This document shows, one piece after another, positions 1 to 7,735 of a stretch of 23,053 bases of DNA; the first letter of the stretch is position 1; every line of letters begins with the position of its first letter. The notes beneath the pieces were generated by a model. The model was given only the letters and a program-made list of their open reading frames with translations, had not been told where the DNA came from and did not search any database. Source of the stretch: Pseudomonadota bacterium (GTDB lineage: Bacteria; Pseudomonadota; Alphaproteobacteria; Rhizobiales; Devosiaceae). The translations under genes and the position numbers were made by a program. The stretch lies in the NCBI GenBank assembly GCA_023415605.1, contig JAEZKB010000195.1:1-23053 (forward strand), written 5' to 3'.

Positions 1-70
1 ATTGTAGTCTGCTCCTTGTAGCGACCGATTGGCGACGCTCACCGCCGCCTCACTGTGAACCGGTCTGGGA
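1..70 (-). promoter_or_regulatory. atpB-atpE spacer with the atpE ribosome binding site
   Basis: This spacer lies downstream of atpB on the minus strand. Read on that strand it ends with AAGGAG (plus positions 12-17), nine bases before AT at positions 2-1. If the next base outside the window is G on that strand, an ATG start falls exactly at the edge. Known F0 operons of this class run atpI-atpB-atpE, so I infer that this is the start of atpE (subunit c). No hairpin with a T-run is seen, which fits continued transcription. Confidence 0.6.
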
Positions 71-826
71 TTAATGCGACGGATGGATCGCATCATTGAT
101 GTACATCGAGGTCAGCACGGCAAACACATAGGCCTGCAGCGCCGCCACGAGGAATTCGAGAGCCGTGATCGCCACCGTCATGGCCAGCGGCAACAGGGCG
201 CCGAGCCACCCGAGGAAACCCAGCGAGCCGAGCGTCACGATGAAGCCGGCGAACACCTTGAGGGTAATGTGACCCGCGAGGATGTTGGCGAACAGACGAA
301 CCGAGAGCGAGATGGGACGCGAGAGGAAGGAAACAACCTCAATCGGCACCACGATGGGCAGCACATAGCCCGGCACGCCCGCCGGCACGAACAGCTTGAG
401 GAACTTGGGGCCGTTCTTCCAGAAGCCGTAGATAATGACGGTGATGAACACCAGCATCGCCAGCGCGAAGGTGATGATGATGTGGCTGGTCACCGTGAAG
501 AAGAACGGGATCATGCCGAACATGTTGGCGACCAGCACGAACATGAACAACGAGAACACGAATGGGAAGAACTTCATGCCCTCCTTGCCCGCCGAACTCC
601 TGACCATGTTGGCCACGAATTCGTAGAGCATCTCGCTCACCGCCTGCCAGCGGTTCGGGATGATGGAGCGCCCGCGCGTCGATAGCAGCAGGTAGGCGGC
701 AATGAGGCCAACCGTCAGCACCATGAAGAGGGAAGAGTTGGTGAAGGCGAAGCCGCCGTCTCCAAAGGAAAAAATGTCGGTAATCACGAACTGGTGGATC
801 GGGTCGACTTTGTTCGGATCGGCCAA
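71..826 (-). CDS. atpB: F0F1 ATP synthase subunit a
   Basis: Membrane subunit a of the F0 proton channel (251 aa). It forms the two proton half-channels next to the c-ring. The protein has about five to six hydrophobic segments and the family hallmark PISLSVRLFANILAGH. Its Arg177 matches the essential arginine that faces the c-ring carboxylate. A second conserved stretch, ALEFLVAALQAYVFAVL, lies near the C terminus. The length is normal for alphaproteobacteria. The start is TTG, preceded on the minus strand by AGGGGA about eight bases upstream; no better in-frame start is close. The gene follows atpI after 26 bases and precedes the presumed atpE, so it belongs to the F0 operon, probably driven by the promoter at 1306-1334. 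Confidence 0.97.
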   Translation of the reverse strand: MADPNKVDPIHQFVITDIFSFGDGGFAFTNSSLFMVLTVGLIAAYLLLSTRGRSIIPNRWQAVSEMLYEFVANMVRSSAGKEGMKFFPFVFSLFMFVLVANMFGMIPFFFTVTSHIIITFALAMLVFITVIIYGFWKNGPKFLKLFVPAGVPGYVLPIVVPIEVVSFLSRPISLSVRLFANILAGHITLKVFAGFIVTLGSLGFLGWLGALLPLAMTVAITALEFLVAALQAYVFAVLTSMYINDAIHPSH

Positions 827-852
827 GACTGAGGTCCCCTGGGACTAGAGAA

Positions 853-1245
853 TTATGCGTCGTCGTCTTCGTCTTTGCCCGGACCGAGGTCCGAGCCGGG
901 CGGCGGTGGTGACGCCCTGTTCATTTCGGCCGCCGCGCGGGCGACGTTCAAGACGCCCGCCGCGAAACCGACCAGCACAAACACCAGGAGCAGCCAGGGT
1001 CCGGTTTTGAGCCAGATATCCAGCAGCCATCCGATGCCGGCGCCCACCAGGATCGCCGCGATGAACTCCGAACCGAGCCGCAGACCGCGGTTCCACCCGG
1101 ACATATCCTTCGCGGCATTGGCCTGAGAGGCTTGCCCGACTTTTTCGGTCTCCCGCGCACGGCGAATACGCGCTGCCAGATCGGAGGTCAAACCCCCCGG
1201 TTTGTCAGTGCGACCGGGACGCTGCGTCTCACGCGGATCTACCAT
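853..1245 (-). CDS. atpI: ATP synthase protein I (AtpI/AtpZ family)
   Basis: Small membrane protein of 130 aa, first gene of the F0 operon. The family is thought to help c-ring assembly or Mg2+ supply and is not part of the finished enzyme. Two hydrophobic helices are visible (around residues 54-75 and 81-104), the first with the glycine-rich AILVGAGIGWLLD pattern typical of AtpI. The N-terminal 45 residues are charged and hydrophilic, and the C terminus is acidic (DEDDDA). The ATG start has a good GAGGAAG site just upstream on the minus strand. The position directly before atpB supports the call more than sequence conservation does, since this family diverges quickly. Confidence 0.9.
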   Translation of the reverse strand: MVDPRETQRPGRTDKPGGLTSDLAARIRRARETEKVGQASQANAAKDMSGWNRGLRLGSEFIAAILVGAGIGWLLDIWLKTGPWLLLVFVLVGFAAGVLNVARAAAEMNRASPPPPGSDLGPGKDEDDDA

Positions 1246-1305
1246 CCGGCTTCCTCGTCACGTGCCCGGGCCAAAACGCATAGCGGAGCCCTGAAAGTCG
1301 CGCGC

Positions 1306-1334
1306 ACCATAGTGTTGCCCCCTTGCAGTGTCAA
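1306..1334 (-). promoter_or_regulatory. Sigma-70 type promoter of the F0 operon
   Basis: On the minus strand a perfect -35 hexamer TTGACA (plus 1329-1334) is followed after exactly 17 bases by TATGGT (plus 1306-1311). Transcription would start near position 1299, giving a leader of roughly 54 bases before the atpI ATG. It is the clearest housekeeping promoter in the window and sits where the atpI-atpB-atpE operon needs one. The rest of the 185-base gap (1246-1430) shows no gene. Confidence 0.75.
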
Positions 1335-1430
1335 GGCTGTGAATGACGATGTAAGTTGTTGATATTTCATAGAAATCCCCCGTCCGCAATGGGTGTGACA
1401 TTGAGTCATGAGCCCCCGATGGAGATTCCC

Positions 1431-1721
1431 TTAACTCATGAGTGCCCGGATGCCCCGCCAGACCGGCGACAGAAACCCGGAGCCGATGAGCAGTCCGGCG
1501 ATGATCAGCACCAGGTCGAGGCGGTGCGCGGGGTCGATGGTCGCCCGCCACATGCCTTGCCGCAACGCCCGTTGCTCCTCGAACGTGAGCGCCGAACCAT
1601 CTGCGTGACGCTTTACCAGCCCTTTCGTCCCGCGCCGCCACGCCCGCACCCCGCCAATCACGAACATGATGCCGCCGAGCGTCGCGATCGTGATGGTGAC
1701 AATCCGGTCCACCTCATCCAT
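1431..1721 (-). CDS. Small two-helix membrane protein, function unknown
   Basis: A 96-aa protein that I do not recognise. It has a hydrophobic helix near residues 8-26 (TITIATLGGIMFVIGGV), a charged middle segment with an Arg/Lys-rich stretch and an acidic-basic loop, and a second helix around residues 68-85. A strong GAGGAGG ribosome binding site lies about six bases before its ATG on the minus strand, which makes it a real gene rather than a shadow. It starts 74 bases after the smc stop and could be co-transcribed with smc. The charged loop between the helices suggests an inner-membrane hairpin topology. No catalytic motif is visible. Confidence 0.75.
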   Translation of the reverse strand: MDEVDRIVTITIATLGGIMFVIGGVRAWRRGTKGLVKRHADGSALTFEEQRALRQGMWRATIDPAHRLDLVLIIAGLLIGSGFLSPVWRGIRALMS

Positions 1722-1795
1722 CCGTTATCCTCCTCGCGGGTTGAACGCGACGACGAGCGAGATGTTTCAGATGGCTGATAGACTGGAGTGAAGGC

Positions 1796-4700
1796 TTACT
1801 CCGCCGCCACGACGTGCTGAGCGGTGGTCAAGTCAACCGAGACCAGCTGGCTCACGCCGCGCTCGGCCATGGTCACCCCGAATAGCCGGTCGACCCGGCT
1901 CATGGTGATGGGGTTGTGAGTGATGACGAGGAACCGCGTCTCGGTCCGCGTCCGCATCATATCGAGCAGATTGCAGAACCGCTCCACATTGGCGTCGTCG
2001 AGCGGCGCGTCGACTTCGTCGAGCACACAGATCGGCGCCGGGTTCGTGAGAAACACGGCAAAGATGAGCGACATCGCTGTCAACGCCTGCTCGCCACCCG
2101 AGAGCAGCGTCATCGTCGAGGGCTTCTTGCCCGGCGGCCGGGCGATGATCTCGAGACCGGCTTCCAGCGGATCGTCGCTTTCGACGAACTGCAGTTCCGC
2201 CGTGCCGCCGCCGAACAGCGTCGTGAACAACTCCTGGAAATGCGCATTGACCTTGTAGAAGGCCTCGCTGAGCCGCTGCCGGCCCTCTCGGTTGAGGCTC
2301 TGGATGCCACCGCGCAGCTTGGCGATCGCTGCGATCAGGTCGTCACGGTTCTTGACCATGATGTCGAGCTTCTCGCGAACCTCTTCGCTTTCCTTCTCGG
2401 CCGTGAGGTTCACCCCGCCCAGTCGCTCGCGCTCCGCCTTGAGCCGTTCGACCTGGTTTTCGACTTGCGTCTCTTGCGGCAGCGCCTGCTCCGGCTTGAT
2501 GCCGGCGGCCTGCGCCGTCTGGCTGGCCTGGATCTGCAGCGTTTCCTGCACCTGCCGCTCGATCTGGTGGCGTTGGGCGATGAGGCCCTTCATCCGCTCT
2601 TCGACACGGCCCAACTGTTCGCGCACGCCGGAGAGGCCTTCGGCTGCGAGACGCTGCGCCTTGTCGGCATCGCGATGCCGCGTCTGCGCTTGGCTGAGCT
2701 TGTCGGTGGCCTGCTGATGCGCAGTCTTGGCCGTGGCGATTTCCGCGGCGATTGCATCTTGCCGCTGTGCGAAACTGTCCGGCGTCTCCGAAGCCGCCTC
2801 GAACTGCGCCGCGACTTCGGCCTTGCGTGTTTCGAGCGTCGCCAACTGACCGGCTGCGCTATCGCGACGACGCTGCCAGTTGGTGGTCTCGGTGGCGATC
2901 TGCCCCAGCCGCGCAGTGCGCATCCGTGCAGCAGTCTCGAATGTCCCGAGCTTGAGCCGCGCCTGGTCGGCCCTTTCGCGCGCGCCGGTCAGCACCGCCT
3001 GTTTGGCGGCCGCCGCCTGCGCCGCAGCCGCTTCGTCGCCGGCTTCCGCCAGCGCCTTCTCGGCCTCGGCCTGCGCTGCTTCCGCTTCGCTCAAACTCGT
3101 GCCCAACCGCACACGCGCTTCTTCGAGCGCGCTCTGGCGCGCCGTCAGGTCGCCAATGGCGCGCTGCGCCTTGTCGACCGCCGCCTGCGCAACGCCAATC
3201 TCGTGCTGCGCCCGGCGCCAGCCCTCGCGCTTGTCGCGCTCGACGCTGCGCGCCGAGTCCAGCGCCTCCCCAAGAGCGGAAAGGTCCGCGCGCTTGGAAT
3301 TGCGGATCTGGCGTAGCTCGGTGAGTTCGGCATCGAGTTCGGCCAGCCGGTTCTTCTGCGCCAGTCGCTCCGCCGCGGCACTCGGTGCATCGGCGGCCGC
3401 GACGAGGCCATCCCAACGCCACAGCGCGCCATCCTTGGTCACGAGCCGCTGCCCGGGCTTAAGCTGCTTTTGCAGCCGCGCGCCATCGGCGCGGTCAATA
3501 AGCCCGATCTGATCGAGCCGGCGCTTCAGCAGGTCCGACCCCGAGACGAATTTTGATAGTGGTTCTACGCCATCGGGAAGCGCCGGGTCGCCCGCCGCAT
3601 CGATCGGCCCACTCCAATGGATCGGCGCGCCGTCGTCCGACGAGGCATCAAGATCGTCACCCAGCGCCGCGCCAAGCGCGGTTTCGTAGCCGGAGGCTAC
3701 CTTCAGCGCATCGACGATGGCCGGCCAGAGACTGGCGCCACCGCGCTTCAAGAGCCGGTCGAGCGTCTGTGCTTCGGCCTCGAGACCGGAGAGGGTCCTT
3801 TCCAGGTCTTGGAGGCCGGGGCGAGCCGCGTCGACCGCCGCCTGCGCCTGCTGCGTGGCAAGTTCCGCCGCGACCGCCGCTCGCTCTGCTTCGCCAGTTG
3901 CCGCCTGAGCCGATGCCAGCGCCTCGCGCTGCCGCGTCAGCGTTTCATCCGCCGCCAGCGACTGGGCCACGCCATCGGCTTCGCGCGCGACGTCGGCAAT
4001 CTGCTGCTTCAGCCGCTCGACACGCACCCGCGCATCCTCGGCTGAGCGCACCGCCTGCGCTCGCCTGGCGCGCACCTGCGCCTGTACGTCAGCTGCTGCT
4101 CGCGCCTCAGCTTCTGCCGCGGACACGGCCTGCTGTGCCGCCTCGGTCGCCTGCCGGGCGAGGTCATAGGCATCCTTTTCACCCGCCGCTTCCGCTTCGA
4201 GCCGCGCCTTTTCCTCGGTATAGGTCTTGAGCGTTTCGTCGCTTTCGGTGGCCAGCGCCCGCTCGCGCACGGCATCCGACTCAAGCTGCTTCAACCGGTC
4301 GGAGAGTTCCTCGCGCCGCGCCTGGGCCCGACGGGCCTCGTCGGCCAACTGCTCGGCCAGAATGGTGAGGCGCTGCAGCGCCGCGCCCTTGGAGGCCTCC
4401 TCGTCGCGTAGCGGCTGCACCGCCTTGTCGGCGAGAAACAGCACCTTTTGTGCTTCGAGTTCGAGGTGCTGTGCTTGGGCGAGCTGGTTGATCAGCCGCC
4501 CCTGCTCGGCCTCGGTTTCCTTCTCGGCTGCCCGGGCATGCACCCAGCGGATATGAAAGAGCGTGGCCTCCGCCCGGCGGATGTCACCCGAAAGCGCCCG
4601 GTAGCGCACCGCGAGCCGCGCCTGGCGCTTCAGCTGTTCGAGCTGCTGCTCCACCTGCGCAATGATGTCATCGACGCGCTCGAGGTTTTGCTCGGCGGCC

Positions 4701-5254
4701 CGCAGACGCAGCTCGGCCTCGTGCCGCCGCGAATGCAGCCCCGATATGCCTGCCGCTTCCTCGAGCAGTGCTCGCCGCTGCTGCGGCTTGGCCGCGATCA
4801 GCTCCCCGATTTGCCCCTGCCGCACCAATGCCGGCGAATGCGCGCCCGTCGAGGCGTCCGCGAACAAGAGCTGGACGTCGCGCGCCCGGACTTCCTTGCC
4901 ATTGACCCGGTAGACCGAGCCTTCCTCGCGCTCGATGCGGCGTGTGACTTCGAGGACATCGGCATTGTTGAGCGGGGCAGGGGCGGTGCGGTCGGAATTG
5001 TCGAGCACCAGTGTGACCTCGGCGGAGTTCCGCGCCGGCCGGTTGCCCGAACCGGAAAAGATCACGTCGTCCATGCCCGATGCGCGCATGGCCTTGTACG
5101 AGCTTTCGCCCATCACCCAGCGCAGCGCCTCGACGAGGTTCGACTTGCCGCAGCCATTCGGCCCCACAACGCCCGAAAGACCGGGCTCCAGGTGGAGCTC
5201 GGTCGGATCGCTGAACGATTTGAAACCGTGGAGCTTGAGACGCGAGAACTTCAT
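1796..5254 (-). CDS. smc: Chromosome segregation protein SMC
   Basis: Structural maintenance of chromosomes ATPase (1152 aa), the core of the bacterial condensin that acts with ScpA and ScpB to organise and segregate the chromosome. The N-terminal ATPase half carries Walker A GPNGCGKSN at residues 31-39 and the conserved R-loop region LVRQGQIGELI. Long Ala/Glu/Arg-rich coiled coils run from about 170 to 500 and 640 to 980, on either side of a globular hinge (about 510-620). The C-terminal half has the ABC signature LLSGGEQALTAMSL (about 1048-1061) and Walker B PICVLDEVDAPLDD. The length is typical. The ATG start has AAGGACG upstream. It follows the dsbA-like gene by only 25 bases, so the two probably share a transcript. 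Confidence 0.98.
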   Translation of the reverse strand: MKFSRLKLHGFKSFSDPTELHLEPGLSGVVGPNGCGKSNLVEALRWVMGESSYKAMRASGMDDVIFSGSGNRPARNSAEVTLVLDNSDRTAPAPLNNADVLEVTRRIEREEGSVYRVNGKEVRARDVQLLFADASTGAHSPALVRQGQIGELIAAKPQQRRALLEEAAGISGLHSRRHEAELRLRAAEQNLERVDDIIAQVEQQLEQLKRQARLAVRYRALSGDIRRAEATLFHIRWVHARAAEKETEAEQGRLINQLAQAQHLELEAQKVLFLADKAVQPLRDEEASKGAALQRLTILAEQLADEARRAQARREELSDRLKQLESDAVRERALATESDETLKTYTEEKARLEAEAAGEKDAYDLARQATEAAQQAVSAAEAEARAAADVQAQVRARRAQAVRSAEDARVRVERLKQQIADVAREADGVAQSLAADETLTRQREALASAQAATGEAERAAVAAELATQQAQAAVDAARPGLQDLERTLSGLEAEAQTLDRLLKRGGASLWPAIVDALKVASGYETALGAALGDDLDASSDDGAPIHWSGPIDAAGDPALPDGVEPLSKFVSGSDLLKRRLDQIGLIDRADGARLQKQLKPGQRLVTKDGALWRWDGLVAAADAPSAAAERLAQKNRLAELDAELTELRQIRNSKRADLSALGEALDSARSVERDKREGWRRAQHEIGVAQAAVDKAQRAIGDLTARQSALEEARVRLGTSLSEAEAAQAEAEKALAEAGDEAAAAQAAAAKQAVLTGARERADQARLKLGTFETAARMRTARLGQIATETTNWQRRRDSAAGQLATLETRKAEVAAQFEAASETPDSFAQRQDAIAAEIATAKTAHQQATDKLSQAQTRHRDADKAQRLAAEGLSGVREQLGRVEERMKGLIAQRHQIERQVQETLQIQASQTAQAAGIKPEQALPQETQVENQVERLKAERERLGGVNLTAEKESEEVREKLDIMVKNRDDLIAAIAKLRGGIQSLNREGRQRLSEAFYKVNAHFQELFTTLFGGGTAELQFVESDDPLEAGLEIIARPPGKKPSTMTLLSGGEQALTAMSLIFAVFLTNPAPICVLDEVDAPLDDANVERFCNLLDMMRTRTETRFLVITHNPITMSRVDRLFGVTMAERGVSQLVSVDLTTAQHVVAAE

Positions 5255-5279
5255 CTCGCGTCCTTTAGCAGAACGAGGC

Positions 5280-5921
5280 TTAGGCTAGGAGGGGATCGAT
5301 GACCGCCTTGAGCTCTTCGAGCGACTTATCCCCGGTCAATTGCTTGCCGTTGACGTAGAAAGTCGGGGTACCCTCGAGCTTGAACTCGTTGGCAGCCTGC
5401 TCCTGCATGGTCTTCATCTTCTCGAACAGCTCCTGGTCGGCCAGAGCCTTATCGAAGCTTTCTTCGGTGAAACCGAGCTGCTTGGCGACTTCGAGCAAAG
5501 CTGTGCGCGGCTTTTCGGCCACGCCCCAGGTGCCCTGGGTCTGGAAGAAGGTGTCGACAACCTGGTGGAACTTCTCTTCACCTGCCGAATACGCCAGGAG
5601 GAACACCACCGCATCCTGCAGGTTGCGGATGAACGGCCGCATGATGAACTTCACCTTGCCGGTATCGACATATTCGGTCTTGAACGCCGGGTAGACGTTC
5701 ACAGCGAAGGCCGCGCAGTGCGGGCAGGTCGGCGATGCATATTCGATCACCGTCACTTTGGCGTCGGCCGCACCCTCGACGATGTCGGGAATGGCAACAT
5801 TCGCCAGCGCATTGACGTCCTTGGTGGTGCCTTCCTGCGCCTGCGCTGAGCCGAGCCCGAAAGTGCTGGCGATCGAGGCCGAAGCGGCGAGGATCAGCGT
5901 ATCGCGGCGGTTGAATTTCAC
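5280..5921 (-). CDS. DsbA-family thiol:disulfide oxidoreductase with Tat-like signal
   Basis: Periplasmic thioredoxin-fold protein of 213 aa. The N terminus is a signal peptide with a twin-arginine start (NRRDTLIL) and an Ala-rich hydrophobic stretch ending near AQAQ (residues 26-29). The active site is CPHC at residues 66-69, and the cis-proline loop appears as GTPTFYVNG close to the C terminus. This matches the DsbA/BdbD-like group that oxidises or isomerises disulfides in exported proteins. The start is GTG with a CGGAG site upstream on the minus strand. In alphaproteobacteria a gene like this is commonly found between a DUF721 gene and smc, exactly as here. The exact partner (DsbB-like or DsbD-like) cannot be told from sequence. 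Confidence 0.9.
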   Translation of the reverse strand: MKFNRRDTLILAASASIASTFGLGSAQAQEGTTKDVNALANVAIPDIVEGAADAKVTVIEYASPTCPHCAAFAVNVYPAFKTEYVDTGKVKFIMRPFIRNLQDAVVFLLAYSAGEEKFHQVVDTFFQTQGTWGVAEKPRTALLEVAKQLGFTEESFDKALADQELFEKMKTMQEQAANEFKLEGTPTFYVNGKQLTGDKSLEELKAVIDPLLA

Positions 5922-5956
5922 TGGTTTGCTCCGAGTTTTTGGAAGGCTTTGAATTG

Positions 5957-5988
5957 TGGCGGCACACTACACACCGCCAAGGTGGCGG
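5957..5988. repeat. Three-part alternating hairpin upstream of the dsbA-like gene
   Basis: TGGCGG (5957-5962), CCGCCA (5974-5979) and TGGCGG again (5983-5988) lie in the 115-base gap between DUF721 and the dsbA-like gene. The middle element can pair with either neighbour but not both. No T-run follows, so it is not a classic terminator. It could be leader structure, or a chance effect of high GC content. Confidence 0.4.
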
Positions 5989-6036
5989 CAAGGGGGCAGG
6001 TGCATCAAGACGCGGTGAACGGAAAGTGTCCGGTTC

Positions 6037-6546
6037 TCAGGCCTTTCGCCGCGCATGCAGCGCGTGGCCCAAGGTCCGTAGAGCTTCTTTGACGCCATCG
6101 TCTGCGACCTTGTCCACCGCCTCGCCCACCTGCTGGCGCGCCGCGTCCGGTACCGTGACAGGCTTGGCCTTTTCTTCTGAATGGGTGCTGAACGGCTCGG
6201 CCGATATTCGGCAGTTGGCTACCAGCAGGTAGCCGAAATAGCGGTTAATGGATCGGGCGATCATCTGCCCTTCATGCTGCAGCGCCAGCGCATGCCCGGG
6301 TGCACAGCGGAGGTAAAGCGTTGCCCCATCCGCACCCTTTTCGCCGCGCGGCCACACCAGCCGGTCCGGTACCGTCACCTGGTCATAGGGTTTCGGCGCC
6401 ATCGCGGCCCAATGCGTGATGATATCCCGGCTGGCAAAGCCGCGCTTCTGCATCGCCGGATCGAGCGCATGCTTCAAGGCTTCGGCGATCTCGACGGTGC
6501 GGTTGAGCCGCTTGGGCTCGGCATCCGCCTTTGGCTTGGGTGCCAT
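6037..6546 (-). CDS. DUF721 (DciA-like) protein
   Basis: A 169-aa protein of the DUF721 family. DciA members of this family are known in other bacteria to load the replicative helicase DnaB. Visible family features are the N-terminal helix (VEIAEALKHALDPAMQKRG), the W residue in IITHWAAMAPKPYDQV, the stretch TLYLRCAPGHALALQHE, and the INRYFGYLLVANCRIS segment (SINRYFGY...). A basic and partly disordered C-terminal tail follows. The frame is open farther upstream to 6801, but that part overlaps mutY and does not resemble the family, so I start at the ATG of MAPKPK. There is no obvious Shine-Dalgarno site. It is divergent from mutY with 45 bases between the starts. The helicase-loading role is inferred from the family. 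Confidence 0.82.
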   Translation of the reverse strand: MAPKPKADAEPKRLNRTVEIAEALKHALDPAMQKRGFASRDIITHWAAMAPKPYDQVTVPDRLVWPRGEKGADGATLYLRCAPGHALALQHEGQMIARSINRYFGYLLVANCRISAEPFSTHSEEKAKPVTVPDAARQQVGEAVDKVADDGVKEALRTLGHALHARRKA

Positions 6547-6550
6547 TCGG

Positions 6551-6579
6551 TTGACAACTCGGGTCAGGAACGGGTTTCT
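6551..6579 (+). promoter_or_regulatory. Possible mutY promoter
   Basis: TTGACA at 6551-6556 is a perfect -35 hexamer. Seventeen bases later comes GTTTCT (6574-6579), a poor -10. A start near 6586 would leave only about six bases before the mutY ATG, giving a nearly leaderless message. This fits the absence of a Shine-Dalgarno site before mutY, but the weak -10 keeps confidence low. Confidence 0.35.
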
Positions 6580-6591
6580 CGTCCCCCGATC

Positions 6592-7665
6592 ATGCCAAAA
6601 TCCACCAGTCTTCGTAACCCCGCGCCGGACACTCTCCGCCCCATCGACGCAGAGGCCGTCCTCGCCTGGTACGATCTGCACGCTCGCGACCTGCCCTGGC
6701 GCGTCTCGCCCGCTGACCGCCAAGCTGGGGTTAAGCCTGACCCTTACAAGATCTGGCTCAGCGAAGTCATGCTGCAGCAGACTACAGTCGCTGCGGTGCA
6801 AAAATACTTCCGGCGGTTCACCGCGCTCTGGCCCACCGTCGCCGACCTCGCCGCAGCTCCTCTCGACTCAGTGCTCAAGGAGTGGGCGGGTCTGGGGTAC
6901 TACGCCCGGGCCAGGAACCTCCACGCCTGCGCGGTGGCAGTCAGCCAACGTGCGGACGGCAGATTTCCATCAGACGCGGTGACGCTCACCTCACTGCCAG
7001 GTGTTGGACTTTATACATCTGCGGCGGTAGCGGCGATCGCCAGCGACGAGCGTATTGCCGTCGTCGACGGCAATGTCGATCGCGTGATGGCCCGATACCT
7101 GGCGCTGGAAAAACCTGTCCGCGACGAAAAAGACTTGATCCGTCAGACAGTTCAGGCCGCCGTTCCCGAACGCGCCGGCGATTTCGCCCAGGCCCTCATG
7201 GATATCGGCGCCACCATCTGCACCCCCCGCGCTGCCCTCTGCATGCTCTGCCCGCTGCAGCCCAACTGCCTGGGAACAAAGGGGAATCCGCTGCTCTATC
7301 CGGTCAAGCCCGCCAAGCCCGAGCGCCCGGTCCGCTACGGCCACGCTTTCGTCCTGCGCGACGCGGCCGGCGATGTCTACCTGCAGACCCGCGCCGAGAA
7401 GGGCCTCCTCGCCCAGATGACGGAAGTCCCTGTTTCCGAATGGCTTTCCGAGAGGAGAGTGGTGGAGTTTCCCACGGAGGCCGATTGGCGCCCTCTCGGC
7501 CAGGTCGTCCACGTCTTCACCCACTTTCGCCTCGAACTCGACGTCTGGACCGCAACCATCGATCCTGCCACCCTCGACAACGGATGGTGGACCTCGCCCC
7601 GCGACCTGAAGGGCGAGGCGCTGCCGACCCTGTTCAAGAAAGTCTTAGCGACCGCAGGACTTTAG
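6592..7665 (+). CDS. mutY: A/G-specific adenine DNA glycosylase MutY
   Basis: Base-excision repair glycosylase (357 aa) that removes adenine mispaired with 8-oxoguanine. The helix-hairpin-helix glycosylase core contains Glu58 in SEVMLQQTT and Asp159 in VVDGNVDRV, matching the two catalytic residues of E. coli MutY. The HhH loop is SLPGVGLYTS. The iron-sulfur cluster ligands follow the classic spacing C-X6-C-X2-C-X5-C (Cys210, 217, 220, 226). A C-terminal NUDIX-like domain for 8-oxoguanine recognition ends with HVFTHFRLELDVW. The start at MPKSTS gives normal length; longer upstream reading runs into DUF721 on the other strand. No Shine-Dalgarno is seen before this ATG. Confidence 0.97.
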   Translation: MPKSTSLRNPAPDTLRPIDAEAVLAWYDLHARDLPWRVSPADRQAGVKPDPYKIWLSEVMLQQTTVAAVQKYFRRFTALWPTVADLAAAPLDSVLKEWAGLGYYARARNLHACAVAVSQRADGRFPSDAVTLTSLPGVGLYTSAAVAAIASDERIAVVDGNVDRVMARYLALEKPVRDEKDLIRQTVQAAVPERAGDFAQALMDIGATICTPRAALCMLCPLQPNCLGTKGNPLLYPVKPAKPERPVRYGHAFVLRDAAGDVYLQTRAEKGLLAQMTEVPVSEWLSERRVVEFPTEADWRPLGQVVHVFTHFRLELDVWTATIDPATLDNGWWTSPRDLKGEALPTLFKKVLATAGL

Positions 7666-7670
7666 CCGAA

Positions 7671-7708
7671 AACGACACCGCCGGCCCTTGCATGTGACCG
7701 GCGGCGTT
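7671..7708. terminator. Hairpin between convergent mutY and ccrM
   Basis: CCGCCGG (7678-7684) and CCGGCGG (7698-7704) form a perfect seven-base stem with a 13-base loop. AACG (7671-7674) and CGTT (7705-7708) can extend it past a three-base bulge. On the minus strand a TTTT run follows shortly after (CGTTTTCGG), so it works best as a ccrM terminator. On the plus strand no clear T-run follows. Confidence 0.55.
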
Positions 7709-7735
7709 ATGCCCAGAGATTGGAGGTCTCGGAAG

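Noticed and set aside
1430..1445. Palindrome ACTCATGAGT and nearby TCATGAG copies
   Set aside because: The 10-bp palindrome overlaps the last codons of the small membrane protein and is short enough to arise by chance.
1916..3316. Open frame of 466 codons on the plus strand inside smc
   Set aside because: Lies wholly opposite a confident SMC coding region; Arg/Leu-rich composition typical of an antisense shadow.
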